DNA of 64,000 nt from Rallus limicola (GCA_022605955.1 JAKCOZ010000574.1:57963-121962), one strand, 5' to 3'; counted from the stretch's first letter, positions 35,049-48,702 are shown. Numbers and translations: made by a program. The notes: generated by a model not told the origin, from the sequence alone.

Positions 35049-38000
35049 AGACAAGCTATGCCTTTCATGCCTAGCTTCTTTACTTGGGAGTTATTGCTGG
35101 ACGTTTAGCATGTTTTGAACTGCAGTCTGCTAGGGCCGAGAAAAGCACCGTAGGAGCTTCCAGGCATGTTCCCTCTTTCCAGGCAAAGGAAAAGGCTGAG
35201 AGCCAAAGTGACAGGGTCTGTTTGTGTGTCCTGTTAAGAGGTTTCAGACAAGCTATGCCTTTCAGTCCCAGCTTCTTTACTTTGGGAGTTATTGCTGGAC
35301 GTTTAGCATGTTTTGAACTGCAGTCTGCTAGGGCCGAGAAAAGCACCGTAGGAGCTTCCAGGCATGTTCCCTCTTTCCAGGCAAAGGAAAAGGCTGAGAG
35401 CCAAAGTGACAGGGTCTGCTTGTGTGTCCTGTTAGGAGGTTTCAGACAAGCTATGCCTTTCAGTCCTAGCTTCTTTACTTTGGGAGTTATTGCTGGACGT
35501 TTAGCATGTTTTGAACTGCAGTCTGCTAGGGCCGAGAAAAGCACCGTAGGAGCTTCCAGGCATGTTCCCCTCTTTCCAGGCAAAGGAAAAGGCTGAGAGC
35601 CAAAGTGACAGGGTCTGCTTGTGTGTCCTGTTAGGAGGTTTCAGACAAGCTATGCCTTTCATGCCTAGCTTCTTTACTTTGGGAGTTATTGCTGGACGTT
35701 TAGCATGTTTTGAACTGCAGTCTGCTAGGGCCGAGAAAAGCACCGTAGGAGCTTCCAGGCATGTTCCCTCTTTCCAGGCAAAGGAAAAGGCTGAGAGCCA
35801 AAGTGACAGGGTCTGCTTGTGTGTCCTGTTAGGAGGTTTCAGACAAGCTATGCCTTTCAGTCCTAGCTTCTTTACTTTGGGAGTTATTGCTGGACGTTTA
35901 GCATGTTTGAACTGCAGTCTGCTAGGGCCGAGAAAAGCACCGTAGGAGCTTCCAGGCATGTTCCCTCTTTCCAGGCAAAGGAAAAGGCTGAGAGCCAAAG
36001 TGACAGGGTCTGCTTGTGTGTCCTGTTAGGAGGTTTCAGACAAGCTATGCCTTTCAGTCCTAGCTTCTTTACTTTGGGAGTTATTGCTGGACGTTTAGCA
36101 TGTTTTGAACTGCAGTCTGCTAGGGCCGAGAAAAGCACCGTAGGAGGTTCCAGGCATGTTCCCTCTTTCCAGGCAAAGGAAAAGGCTGAGAGCCAAAGTG
36201 ACAGGGTCTGCTTGTGTGTCCTGTTAGGAGGTTTCAGACAAGCTATGCCTTTCAGTCCTAGCTTCTTTACTTTGGGAGTTATTGCTGGACGTTTAGCATG
36301 TTTTGAACTGCAGTCTGCTAGGGCCGAGAAAAGCACCGTAGGAGGTTCCAGGCATGTTCCCTCTTTCAAGGCAAAGGAAAAGGCTGAGAGCCAAAGTGAC
36401 AGGGTCTGCTTGTGTGTCCTGTTAGGAGGTTTCAGACAAGCTATGCCTTTCAGTCCTACCTTCTTTACTTTGGGAGTTATTGCTGGACGTTTAGCATGTT
36501 TTGAACTGCAGTCTGCTAGGGCCGAGAAAAGCACCGTAGGAGCTTCCAGGCATGTTCCCTCTTTCCAGGCAAAGGAAAGGCTGAGAGCCAAAGTGACAGG
36601 GTCTGCTTGTGTGTCCTGTTAGGAGGTTTCAGACAAGCTATGCCTTTTCAGTCCTAGCTTCTTTACTTTGGGAGTTATTGCTGGACGTTTAGCATGTTTT
36701 GAACTGCAGTCTGCTAGGGCCGAAAAGCACCGTAGGAGGTTCCAGGCATGTTCCCTCTTTCCAGGCAAAGGAAAAGGCTGAGAGCCAAAGTGACAGGGTC
36801 TGCTTGTGTGTCCTGTTAGGAGGTTTCAGACAAGCTATGCCTTTCAGTCCTAGCTTCTTTACTTTGGGAGTTATTGCTGGACGTTTAGCATGTTTTGAAC
36901 TGCAGTCTGCTAGGGCCGAGAAAAGCACCGTAGGAGCTTCCAGGCATGTTCCCTCTTTCCAGGCAAAGGAAAAGGCTGAGAGCCAAAGTGACAGGGTCTG
37001 CTTGTGTGTCCTGTTAGGAGGTTTCAGACAAGCTATGCCTTTCATGCCTAGCTTCTTTACTTTGGGAGTTATTGCTGGACGTTTAGCATGTTTTGAACTG
37101 CAGTCTGCTAGGGCCGAGAAAGCACCGTAGGAGCTTCCAGGAATGTTCCCTCTTTCCAGGCAAAGGAAAAGGCTGAGAGCCAAAGTGACAGGGTCTGCTT
37201 GTGTGTCCTGTTAGGAGGTTTCAGACAAGCTATGCCTTTCATGCCTAGCTTCTTTACTTTGGGAGTTATTGCTGGACGTTTAGCATGTTTTGAACTGCAG
37301 TCTGCTAGGGCCGAGAAAAGCACCGTAGGAGCTTCCAGGCATGTTCCCTTTATCCAGGCAAAGGAAAAGGCTGAGAGCCAAAGTGACAGGGTCTGCTTGT
37401 GTGTCCTGTTAGGAGGTTTCAGACAAGCTATGCCTTCAGTCCTAGCTTCTTTACTTTGGGAGTTATTGCTGGACGTTTAGCATGTTTTGAACTGCAGTCT
37501 GCTAGGGCCGAGAAAAGCACCGTAGGAGGTTCCAGGCATGTTCCCTCTTTCCAGGCAAAGGAAAAGGCTGAGAGCCAAAGTGACAGGGTCTGTTTGTGTG
37601 TCCTGTTAAGAGGTTTCAGACAAGCTATGCCTTTCAGGCCTAGCTTCTTTACTTTGGGAGTTATTGCTGGACGTTTAGCATGTTTTGAACTGCAGTCTGC
37701 TAGGGCCGAGAAAAGCACCATAGGAGCTTCCAGGCATGTTCCCTCTTTCCAGGCAAAGGAAAAGGCTGAGAGCCAAAGTGACAGGGTCTGTTTGTGTGTC
37801 CTGTTAAGAGGTTTCAGACAAGCTATGCCTTTCAGTCCTAGCTTCTTTACTTTGGGAGTTATTGCTGGACGTTTAGCATGTTTTGAACTGCAGTCTGCTA
37901 GGGCCGAGAAAAGCACCGTAGGAGCTTCCAGGCATGTTCCCTCTTTCCAGGCAAAGGAAAAGGCTGAGAGCCAAAGTGACAGGGTCTGCTTGTGTGTCCT

Positions 38001-41000
38001 GTTAGGAGGTTTCAGACAAGCTATGCCTTTCAGTCCTAGCTTCTTTACTTTGGGAGTTATTGCTGGACGTTTAGCATGTTTTGAACTGCAGTCTGCTAGG
38101 GCCGAGAAAAGCACCGTAGGAGCTTCCAGGCATGTTCCCTCTTTCCAGGCAAAGGAAAAGGCTGAGAGCCAAAGTGACAGGGTCTGCTTGTGTGTCCTGT
38201 TAGGAGGTTTCAGACAAGCTATGCCTTTCAGTCCTAGCTTCTTTACTTTGGGAGTTATTGCTGGACGTTTAGCATGTTTTGAACTGCAGTCTGCTAGGGC
38301 CGAGAAAAGCACCGTAGGAGGTTCCAGGCATGTTCCCTCTTTCCAGGCAAAGGAAAAGGCTGAGAGCCAAAGTGACAGGGTCTGCTTGTGTGTCCTGTTA
38401 GGAGGTTTCAGACAAGCTATGCCTTTCATGCCTAGCTTCTTTACTTTGGGAGTTATTGCTGGACGTTTAGCATGTTTTGAACTGCAGTCTGCTAGGGTCG
38501 AGAAAAGCACCGTAGGATGTTCCAGGCATGTTCCCTCTTTCCAGGCAAAGGAAAAGGCTGAGAGCCAAAGTGACAGGGTCTGCTTGTGTGTCCTGTTAGG
38601 AGTTTCAGACAAGCTATGCCTTTCATGCCTAGCTTCTTTACTTTGGGAGTTATTGCTGGACGTTTAGCATGTTTTGAACTGCAGTCTGCTAGGGCCGAGA
38701 AAAGCACCGTAGGAGGTTCCAGGCATGTTCCCTCTTTCCAGGCAAAGGAAAAGGCTGAGAGCCAAAGTGACAGGGTCTGCTTGTGTGTCCTGTTAGGAGG
38801 TTTCAGACAAGCTATGCCTTTCAGTCCTAGCTTCTTTACTTTGGGAGTTATTGCTGGACGTTTAGCATGTTTTGAACTGCAGTCTGCTAGGGCCGAGAAA
38901 AGCACCGTAGGAGGTCCAGGCATGTTCCCTCTTTCCAGGCAAAGGAAAAGGCTGAGAGCCAAAGTGACAGGTTCTGTTTGTGTGTCCTGTTAAGAGGTTT
39001 CAGACAAGCTATGCCTTTCAGGCCTAGCTTCTTTACTTTGGGAGTTATTGCTGGACGTTTAGCATGTTTTGAACTGCAGTCTGCTAGGGCCGAGAAAAGC
39101 ACCGTAGGAGCTTCCAGGCATGTTCCCCTCTTTCCAGGCAAAGGAAAAGGCTGAGAGCCAAAGTGACAGGGTCTGCTTGTGTGTCCTGTTAGGAGGTTTC
39201 AGACAAGCTATGCCTTTCATGCCTAGCTTCTTTACTTTGGGAGTTATTGCTGGACGTTTAGCATGTTTTGAACTGCAGTCTGCTAGGGCCGAGAAAAGCA
39301 CCGTAGGAGCTTCCAGGCATGTTCCCTCTTTCCAGGCAAAGGAAAAGGCTGAGAGCCAAAGTGACAGGGTCTGCTTGTGTGTCCTGTTAGGAGGTTTCAG
39401 ACAAGCTATGCCTTTCAGGCCTAGCTTCTTTACTTTGGGAGTTATTGCTGGACGTTTAGCATGTTTTGAACTGCAGTCTGCTAGGGCCGAGAAAAGCACC
39501 GTAGGAGCTTCCAGGCATGTTCCCTCTTTCCAGGCAAGGAAAAGGCTGAGAGCCAAGTGACAGGGTCTGCTTGTGTGTCCTGTTAGGGAGGTTTCAGACA
39601 AGCTATGCCTTTCAGTCCTAGCTTCTTTACTTTGGGAGTTATTGCTGACGTTTAGCATGTTTTGAACTGCAGTCTGCTAGGGCCGAGAAAAGCACCGTAG
39701 GAGCTTCCAGGCATGTTCCCTCTTTCCAGGCAAAGGAAAAGGCTGAGAGCCAAAGTGACAGGGTCTGTTTGTGTGTCCTGTTAAGAGGTTTCAGACAAGC
39801 TATGCCTTTCAGTCCCAGCTTCTTTACTTTGGGAGTTATTGCTGGACGTTTAGCATGTTTTGAACTGCAGTCTGCTAGGGCCGAGAAAAGCACCGTAGGA
39901 GCTTCCAGGCATGTTCCCTCTTTCCAGGCAAAGGAAAAAACTGAGAGCCAAAGTGACAGGGTCTGCTTGTGTGTCCTGTTAGGAGGTTTCAGACAAGCTA
40001 TGCCTTTCAGTCCTAGCTTCTTTACTTTGGGAGTTATTGCTGGACGTTTAGCATGTTTTGAACTGCAGTCTGCTAGGGCCGAGAAAAGACCGTAGGAGCT
40101 TCCAGGCATGTTCCCTCTTTCCAGGCAAAGGAAAAGGCTGAGAGCCAAAGTGACAGGGTCTGCTTGTGTGTCCTGTTAGGAGGTTTCAGACAAGCTATGC
40201 CTTTCAGTCCTAGCTTCTTTACTTTGGGAGTTATTGCTGGACGTTTAGCATGTTTTGAACTGCAGTCTGCTAGGGCCGAGAAAAGCACCGTAGGAGCTTC
40301 CAGGCATGTTCCCTCTTTCCAGGCAAAGGAAAAGGCTGAGAGCCAAAGTGACAGGGTCTGCTTGTGTGTCCTGTTAGGAGGTTTCAGACAAGCTATGCCT
40401 TTCAGTCCTAGCTTCTTTACTTTGGGAGTTATTGCTGGACGTTTAGCATGTTTTGAACTGCAGTCTGCTAGGGCCGAGAAAAGCACCGTAGGAGCTTCCA
40501 GGCATGTTCCCTCTTTCCAGGCAAAGGAAAAGGCTGAGAGCCAAAGTGACAGGGTCTGCTTGTGTGTCCTGTTAGGAGGTTTCAGACAAGCTATGCCTTT
40601 CAGTCCTAGCTTCTTTACTTTGGGAGTTATTGCTGGACGTTTAGCATGTTTTGAACTGCAGTCTGCTAGGGCCGAGAAAAGCACCGTAGGAGCTTCCAGG
40701 CATGTTCCCTCTTTCCAGGCAAAGGAAAAGGCTGAGAGCCAAAGTGACAGGGTCTGCTTGTGTGTCCCTGTTAGGAGGTTTCAGACAAGCTATGCCTTTC
40801 AGTCCTAGCTTCTTTACTTTGGGAGTTATTGCTGGACGTTTAGCATGTTTTGAACTGCAGTCTGCTAGGGCCGAGAAAAGCACCGTAGGAGCTTCCAGGC
40901 ATGTTCCCTCTTTCCAGGCAAAGGAAAAGGCTGAGAGCCAAAGTGACAGGGTCTGTTTGTGTGTCCTGTTAAGAGGTTTCAGACAAGCTATGCCTTTCAG

Positions 41001-43158
41001 TCCCAGCTTCTTTACTTTGGGAGTTATTGCTGGACGTTTAGCATGTTTTGAACTGCAGTCTGCTAGGGCCGAGAAAAGCACCGTAGGAGCTTCCAGGCAT
41101 GTTCCCTCTTTCCAGGCAAAGGAAAAGGCTGAGAGCCAAAGTGACAGGGTCTGCTTGTGTGTCCTGTTAGGAGGTTTCAGACAAGCTATGCCTTTCAGTC
41201 CTAGCTTCCTTACTTTGGGAGTTATTGCTGGACGTTTAGCATGTTTTGAACTGCAGTCTGCTAGGGCCGAGAAAAGCACCGTAGGAGGTTCCAGGCATGT
41301 TCCCTCTTTCCAGGCAAAGGAAAAGGCTGAGAGCCAAAGTGACAGGGTCTGCTTGTGTGTCCTGTTAGGAGGTTTCAGACAAGCTATGCCTTTCAGTCCT
41401 AGCTTCTTTACTTTGGGAGTTATTGCTGGACGTTTAGCATGTTTTGAACTGCAGTCTGCTAGGGCCGAGAAAAGCACCGTAGGAGCTTCCAGGCATGTTC
41501 CCTCTTTCCAGGCAAAGGAAAAGGCTGAGAGCCAAAGTGACAGGGTCTGCTTGTGTGTCCTGTTAGGAGGTTTCAGACAAGCTATGCCTTTCAGTCCTAG
41601 CTTCTTTACTTTGGGAGTTATTGCTGGACGTTTAGCATGTTTTGAACTGCAGTCTGCTAGGGCCGAGAAAAGCACCGTAGGAGCTTCCAGGCATGTTCCC
41701 TCTTTCCAGGCAAAGGAAAAGGCTGAGAGCCAAAGTGACAGGGTCTGCTTGTGTGTCCTGTTAGGAGGTTTCAGACAAGCTATGCCTTTCAGTCCTAGCT
41801 TCTTTACTTTGGGAGTTATTGCTGGACGTTTAGCATGTTTTGAACTGCAGTCTGCTAGGGCCGAGAAAAGCACCGTAGGAGCTTCCAGGCATGTTCCCTC
41901 TTTCCAGGCAAAGGAAAAGGCTGAGAGCCAAAGTGACAGGGTCTGTTTGTGTGTCCTGTTAAGAGGTTTCAGACAAGCTATGCCTTTCAGTCCCAGCTTC
42001 TTTACTTTGGGAGTTATTGCTGGACGTTTAGCATGTTTTGAACTGCAGTCTGCTAGGGCCGAGAAAAGCACCGTAGGAGGTTCCAGGCATGTTCCCTCTT
42101 TCCAGGCAAAGGAAAAGGCTGAGAGCCAAAGTGACAGGGTCTGCTTGTGTGTCCTGTTAGGAGGTTTCAGACAAGCTATGCCTTTCAGTCCTAGCTTCCT
42201 TACTTTGGGAGTTATTGCTGGACGTTTAGCATGTTTTGAACTGCAGTCTGCTAGGGCCGAGAAAAGCACCGTAGGAGGTTCCAGGCATGTTTCCCTCTTT
42301 CCAGGCAAAGGAAAAGGCTGAGAGCCAAAGTGACAGGGTCTGCTTGTGTGTCCTGTTAGGAGGTTTCAGACAAGCTATGCCTTTCAGTCCTAGCTTCTTT
42401 ACTTTGGGAGTTATTGCTGGACGTTTAGCATGTTTTGAACTGCAGTCTGCTAGGGCCGAGAAAAGCACCGTAGGAGCTTCCAGGCATGTTCCCTCTTTCC
42501 AGGCAAAGGAAAAGGCTGAGAGCCAAAGTGACAGGGTCTGCTTGTGTGTCCTGTTAGGAGGTTTCAGACAAGCTATGCCTTTCAGTCCTAGCTTCTTTAC
42601 TTTGGGAGTTATTGCTGGACGTTTAGCATGTTTTGAACTGCAGTCTGCTAGGGCCGAGAAAAGCACCGTAGGAGCTTCCAGGCATGTTCCCTCTTTCCAG
42701 GCAAAGGAAAAGGCTGAGAGCCAAAGTGACAGGGTCTGCTTGTGTGTCCTGTTAGGAGGTTTCAGACAAGCTATGCCTTTCAGTCCTAGCTTCTTTACTT
42801 TGGGAGTTATTGCTGGACGTTTAGCATGTTTTGAACTGCAGTCTGCTAGGGCCGAGAAAAGCACCGTAGGAGCTTCCAGGCATGTTCCCTCTTTCCAGGC
42901 AAAGGAAAAGGCTGAGAGCCAAAGTGACAGGGTCTGCTTGTGTGTCCTGTTAGGAGGTTTCAGACAAGCTATGCCTTTCAGTCCTAGCTTCTTTACTTTG
43001 GGAGTTATTGCTGGACGTTTAGCATGTTTTGAACTGCAGTCTGCTAGGGCCGAGAAAAGCACCGTAGGAGGTTCCAGGCATGTTCCCTCTTTCCAGGCAA
43101 AGGAAAAGGCTGAGAGCCAAGTGACAGGGTCTGCTTGTGTGTCCTGTTAGGAGGTTTC
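35049..43158. repeat. Indel-rich segment, 41 monomers
   Basis: Nineteen small indels break the 198-bp phase, with a net loss of 8 bp. Approximate positions: 35086 (-T), 35570 (+C), 35909 (-T), 36578 (-A), 36647 (+T), 36723 (-2), 37121 (-A), 37436 (-T), 38602 (-G), 38915 (-T), 39126 (+C), 39537 (-A), 39557 (-A), 39587 (+G), 39648 (-G), 40089 (-1), 40768 (+C), 42290 (+T), 43121 (-A). Nearly all are single-base changes in homopolymer runs. The segment starts with another copy of the 8-unit seen in the 19-monomer repeat (35049 to about 36.6 kb, ending in the TTTCAAGG and CCTACCTTC monomers). Its homopolymer bias resembles long-read consensus error. Confidence 0.92.
36236..41772. repeat. 28-monomer duplicated segment, copy 1 (indel-rich)
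   Basis: Shares its monomer order with 43159-48702. Marks in order: TTTCAAGG, CCTACCTTC, CAGGAATG, CCCTTTATCC, R with CCATAGG, GGGTCGAG with GGATGTTCC, ACAGGTTCTG, R-M-R, TCCCAGC, a run of SA, and AGCTTCCTTAC (41201). The offset to copy 2 grows from 6923 to 6930 bp because of the indels here, that is 35 monomers. A second AGCTTCCTTAC monomer at 42191, five monomers after the first, has no counterpart at the expected place in copy 2. Confidence 0.88.
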
Positions 43159-46100
43159 AGACAAGCTATGCCTTTCAGTCCTAGCTTCTTTACTTTGGGA
43201 GTTATTGCTGGACGTTTAGCATGTTTTGAACTGCAGTCTGCTAGGGCCGAGAAAAGCACCGTAGGAGGTTCCAGGCATGTTCCCTCTTTCAAGGCAAAGG
43301 AAAAGGCTGAGAGCCAAAGTGACAGGGTCTGCTTGTGTGTCCTGTTAGGAGGTTTCAGACAAGCTATGCCTTTCAGTCCTACCTTCTTTACTTTGGGAGT
43401 TATTGCTGGACGTTTAGCATGTTTTGAACTGCAGTCTGCTAGGGCCGAGAAAAGCACCGTAGGAGCTTCCAGGCATGTTCCCTCTTTCCAGGCAAAGGAA
43501 AAGGCTGAGAGCCAAAGTGACAGGGTCTGCTTGTGTGTCCTGTTAGGAGGTTTCAGACAAGCTATGCCTTTCAGTCCTAGCTTCTTTACTTTGGGAGTTA
43601 TTGCTGGACGTTTAGCATGTTTTGAACTGCAGTCTGCTAGGGCCGAGAAAAGCACCGTAGTAGGTTCCAGGCATGTTCCCTCTTTCCAGGCAAAGGAAAA
43701 GGCTGAGAGCCAAAGTGACAGGGTCTGCTTGTGTGTCCTGTTAGGAGGTTTCAGACAAGCTATGCCTTTCAGGCCTAGCTTCTTTACTTTGGGAGTTATT
43801 GCTGGACGTTTAGCATGTTTTGAACTGCAGTCTGCTAGGGCCGAGAAAAGCACCGTAGGAGCTTCCAGGCATGTTCCCTCTTTCCAGGCAAAGGAAAAGG
43901 CTGAGAGCCAAAGTGACAGGGTCTGCTTGTGTGTCCTGTTAGGAGGTTTCAGACAAGCTATGCCTTTCATGCCTAGCTTCTTTACTTTGGGAGTTATTGC
44001 TGGACGTTTAGCATGTTTTGAACTGCAGTCTGCTAGGGCCGAGAAAAGCACCGTAGGAGCTTCCAGGAATGTTCCCTCTTTCCAGGCAAAGGAAAAGGCT
44101 GAGAGCCAAAGTGACAGGGTCTGCTTGTGTGTCCTGTTAGGAGGTTTCAGACAAGCTATGCCTTTCATGCCTAGCTTCTTTACTTTGGGAGTTATTGCTG
44201 GACGTTTAGCATGTTTTGAACTGCAGTCTGCTAGGGCCGAGAAAAGCACCGTAGGAGCTTCCAGGCATGTTCCCTTTATCCAGGCAAAGGAAAAGGCTGA
44301 GAGCCAAAGTGACAGGGTCTGCTTGTGTGTCCTGTTAGGAGGTTTCAGACAAGCTATGCCTTTCAGTCCTAGCTTCTTTACTTTGGGAGTTATTGCTGGA
44401 CGTTTAGCATGTTTTGAACTGCAGTCTGCTAGGGCCGAGAAAAGCACCGTAGGAGGTTCCAGGCATGTTCCCTCTTTCCAGGCAAAGGAAAAGGCTGAGA
44501 GCCAAAGTGACAGGGTCTGTTTGTGTGTCCTGTTAAGAGGTTTCAGACAAGCTATGCCTTTCAGGCCTAGCTTCTTTACTTTGGGAGTTATTGCTGGACG
44601 TTTAGCATGTTTTGAACTGCAGTCTGCTAGGGCCGAGAAAAGCACCATAGGAGCTTCCAGGCATGTTCCCTCTTTCCAGGCAAAGGAAAAGGCTGAGAGC
44701 CAAAGTGACAGGGTCTGTTTGTGTGTCCTGTTAAGAGGTTTCAGACAAGCTATGCCTTTCAGTCCTAGCTTCTTTACTTTGGGAGTTATTGCTGGACGTT
44801 TAGCATGTTTTGAACTGCAGTCTGCTAGGGCCGAGAAAAGCACCGTAGGAGCTTCCAGGCATGTTCCCTCTTTCCAGGCAAAGGAAAAGGCTGAGAGCCA
44901 AAGTGACAGGGTCTGCTTGTGTGTCCTGTTAGGAGGTTTCAGACAAGCTATGCCTTTCAGTCCTAGCTTCTTTACTTTGGGAGTTATTGCTGGACGTTTA
45001 GCATGTTTTGAACTGCAGTCTGCTAGGGCCGAGAAAAGCACCGTAGGAGCTTCCAGGCATGTTCCCTCTTTCCAGGCAAAGGAAAAGGCTGAGAGCCAAA
45101 GTGACAGGGTCTGCTTGTGTGTCCTGTTAGGAGGTTTCAGACAAGCTATGCCTTTCAGTCCTAGCTTCTTTACTTTGGGAGTTATTGCTGGACGTTTTGC
45201 ATGTTTTGAACTGCAGTCTGCTAGGGCCGAGAAAAGCACCGTAGGAGGTTCCAGGCATGTTCCCTCTTTCCAGGCAAAGGAAAAGGCTGAGAGCCAAAGT
45301 GACAGGGTCTGCTTGTGTGTCCTGTTAGGAGGTTTCAGACAAGCTATGCCTTTCATGCCTAGCTTCTTTACTTTGGGAGTTATTGCTGGACGTTTAGCAT
45401 GTTTTGAACTGCAGTCTGCTAGGGTCGAGAAAAGCACCGTAGGATGTTCCAGGCATGTTCCCTCTTTCCAGGCAAAGGAAAAGGCTGAGAGCCAAAGTGA
45501 CAGGGTCTGCTTGTGTGTCCTGTTAGGAGGTTTCAGACAAGCTATGCCTTTCATGCCTAGCTTCTTTACTTTGGGAGTTATTGCTGGACGTTTAGCATGT
45601 TTTGAACTGCAGTCTGCTAGGGCCGAGAAAAGCACCGTAGGAGGTTCCAGGCATGTTCCCTCTTTCCAGGCAAAGGAAAAGGCTGAGAGCCAAAGTGACA
45701 GGGTCTGCTTGTGTGTCCTGTTAGGAGGTTTCAGACAAGCTATGCCTTTCAGTCCTAGCTTCTTTACTTTGGGAGTTATTGCTGGACGTTTAGCATGTTT
45801 TGAACTGCAGTCTGCTAGGGCCGAGAAAAGCACCGTAGGAGGTTCCAGGCATGTTCCCTCTTTCCAGGCAAAGGAAAAGGCTGAGAGCCAAAGTGACAGG
45901 TTCTGTTTGTGTGTCCTGTTAAGAGGTTTCAGACAAGCTATGCCTTTCAGGCCTAGCTTCTTTACTTTGGGAGTTATTGCTGGACGTTTAGCATGTTTTG
46001 AACTGCAGTCTGCTAGGGCCGAGAAAAGCACCGTAGGAGCTTCCAGGCATGTTCCCTCTTTCCAGGCAAAGGAAAAGGCTGAGAGCCAAAGTGACAGGGT

Positions 46101-48702
46101 CTGCTTGTGTGTCCTGTTAGGAGGTTTCAGACAAGCTATGCCTTTCATGCCTAGCTTCTTTACTTTGGGAGTTATTGCTGGACGTTTAGCATGTTTTGAA
46201 CTGCAGTCTGCTAGGGCCGAGAAAAGCACCGTAGGAGCTTCCAGGCATGTTCCCTCTTTCCAGGCAAAGGAAAAGGCTGAGAGCCAAAGTGACAGGGTCT
46301 GCTTGTGTGTCCTGTTAGGAGGTTTCAGACAAGCTATGCCTTTCAGGCCTAGCTTCTTTACTTTGGGAGTTATTGCTGGACGTTTAGCATGTTTTGAACT
46401 GCAGTCTGCTAGGGCCGAGAAAAGCACCGTAGGAGCTTCCAGGCATGTTCCCTCTTTCCAGGCAAAGGAAAAGGCTGAGAGCCAAAGTGACAGGGTCTGC
46501 TTGTGTGTCCTGTTAGGAGGTTTCAGACAAGCTATGCCTTTCAGTCCTAGCTTCTTTACTTTGGGAGTTATTGCTGGACGTTTAGCATGTTTTGAACTGC
46601 AGTCTGCTAGGGCCGAGAAAAGCACCGTAGGAGCTTCCAGGCATGTTCCCTCTTTCCAGGCAAAGGAAAAGGCTGAGAGCCAAAGTGACAGGGTCTGTTT
46701 GTGTGTCCTGTTAAGAGGTTTCAGACAAGCTATGCCTTTCAGTCCCAGCTTCTTTACTTTGGGAGTTATTGCTGGACGTTTAGCATGTTTTGAACTGCAG
46801 TCTGCTAGGGCCGAGAAAAGCACCGTAGGAGCTTCCAGGCATGTTCCCTCTTTCCAGGCAAAGGAAAAGGCTGAGAGCCAAAGTGACAGGGTCTGCTTGT
46901 GTGTCCTGTTAGGAGGTTTCAGACAAGCTATGCCTTTCAGTCCTAGCTTCTTTACTTTGGGAGTTATTGCTGGACGTTTAGCATGTTTTGAACTGCAGTC
47001 TGCTAGGGCCGAGAAAAGCACCGTAGGAGCTTCCAGGCATGTTCCCTCTTTCCAGGCAAAGGAAAAGGCTGAGAGCCAAAGTGACAGGGTCTGCTTGTGT
47101 GTCCTGTTAGGAGGTTTCAGACAAGCTATGCCTTTCAGTCCTAGCTTCTTTACTTTGGGAGTTATTGCTGGACGTTTAGCATGTTTTGAACTGCAGTCTG
47201 CTAGGGCCGAGAAAAGCACCGTAGGAGCTTCCAGGCATGTTCCCTCTTTCCAGGCAAAGGAAAAGGCTGAGAGCCAAAGTGACAGGGTCTGCTTGTGTGT
47301 CCTGTTAGGAGGTTTCAGACAAGCTATGCCTTTCAGTCCTAGCTTCTTTACTTTGGGAGTTATTGCTGGACGTTTAGCATGTTTTGAACTGCAGTCTGCT
47401 AGGGCCGAGAAAAGCACCGTAGGAGCTTCCAGGCATGTTCCCTCTTTCCAGGCAAAGGAAAAGGCTGAGAGCCAAAGTGACAGGGTCTGCTTGTGTGTCC
47501 TGTTAGGAGGTTTCAGACAAGCTATGCCTTTCAGTCCTAGCTTCTTTACTTTGGGAGTTATTGCTGGACGTTTAGCATGTTTTGAACTGCAGTCTGCTAG
47601 GGCCGAGAAAAGCACCGTAGGAGCTTCCAGGCATGTTCCCTCTTTCCAGGCAAAGGAAAAGGCTGAGAGCCAAAGTGACAGGGTCTGCTTGTGTGTCCTG
47701 TTAGGAGGTTTCAGACAAGCTATGCCTTTCAGTCCTAGCTTCTTTACTTTGGGAGTTATTGCTGGACGTTTAGCATGTTTTGAACTGCAGTCTGCTAGGG
47801 CCGAGAAAAGCACCGTAGGAGCTTCCAGGCATGTTCCCTCTTTCCAGGCAAAGGAAAAGGCTGAGAGCCAAAGTGACAGGGTCTGTTTGTGTGTCCTGTT
47901 AAGAGGTTTCAGACAAGCTATGCCTTTCAGTCCCAGCTTCTTTACTTTGGGAGTTATTGCTGGACGTTTAGCATGTTTTGAACTGCAGTCTGCTAGGGCC
48001 GAGAAAAGCACCGTAGGAGGTTCCAGGCATGTTCCCTCTTTCCAGGCAAAGGAAAAGGCTGAGAGCCAAAGTGACAGGGTCTGCTTGTGTGTCCTGTTAG
48101 GAGGTTTCAGACAAGCTATGCCTTTCAGTCCTAGCTTCCTTACTTTGGGAGTTATTGCTGGACGTTTAGCATGTTTTGAACTGCAGTCTGCTAGGGCCGA
48201 GAAAAGCACCGTAGGAGGTTCCAGGCATGTTCCCTCTTTCCAGGCAAAGGAAAAGGCTGAGAGCCAAAGTGACAGGGTCTGCTTGTGTGTCCTGTTAGGA
48301 GGTTTCAGACAAGCTATGCCTTTCAGTCCTAGCTTCTTTACTTTGGGAGTTATTGCTGGACGTTTAGCATGTTTTGAACTGCAGTCTGCTAGGGCCGAGA
48401 AAAGCACCGTAGGAGCTTCCAGGCATGTTCCCTCTTTCCAGGCAAAGGAAAAGGCTGAGAGCCAAAGTGACAGGGTCTGCTTGTGTGTCCTGTTAGGAGG
48501 TTTCAGACAAGCTATGCCTTTCAGTCCTAGCTTCTTTACTTTGGGAGTTATTGCTGGACGTTTAGCATGTTTTGAACTGCAGTCTGCTAGGGCCGAGAAA
48601 AGCACCGTAGGAGCTTCCAGGCATGTTCCCTCTTTCCAGGCAAAGGAAAAGGCTGAGAGCCAAAGTGACAGGGTCTGCTTGTGTGTCCTGTTAGGAGGTT
48701 TC
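43159..48702. repeat. 28-monomer duplicated segment, copy 2 (indel-free)
   Basis: Carries the same marks as 36236-41772 in the same order but without a single indel. Real base differences from copy 1 exist: GTAGTAGG near 43662, an R in place of S at the fourth unit, GACGTTTTGC near 45198, and GG in place of GC in the unit before AGCTTCCTTAC. The copies are therefore not the same molecule read twice without change. Confidence 0.88.
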
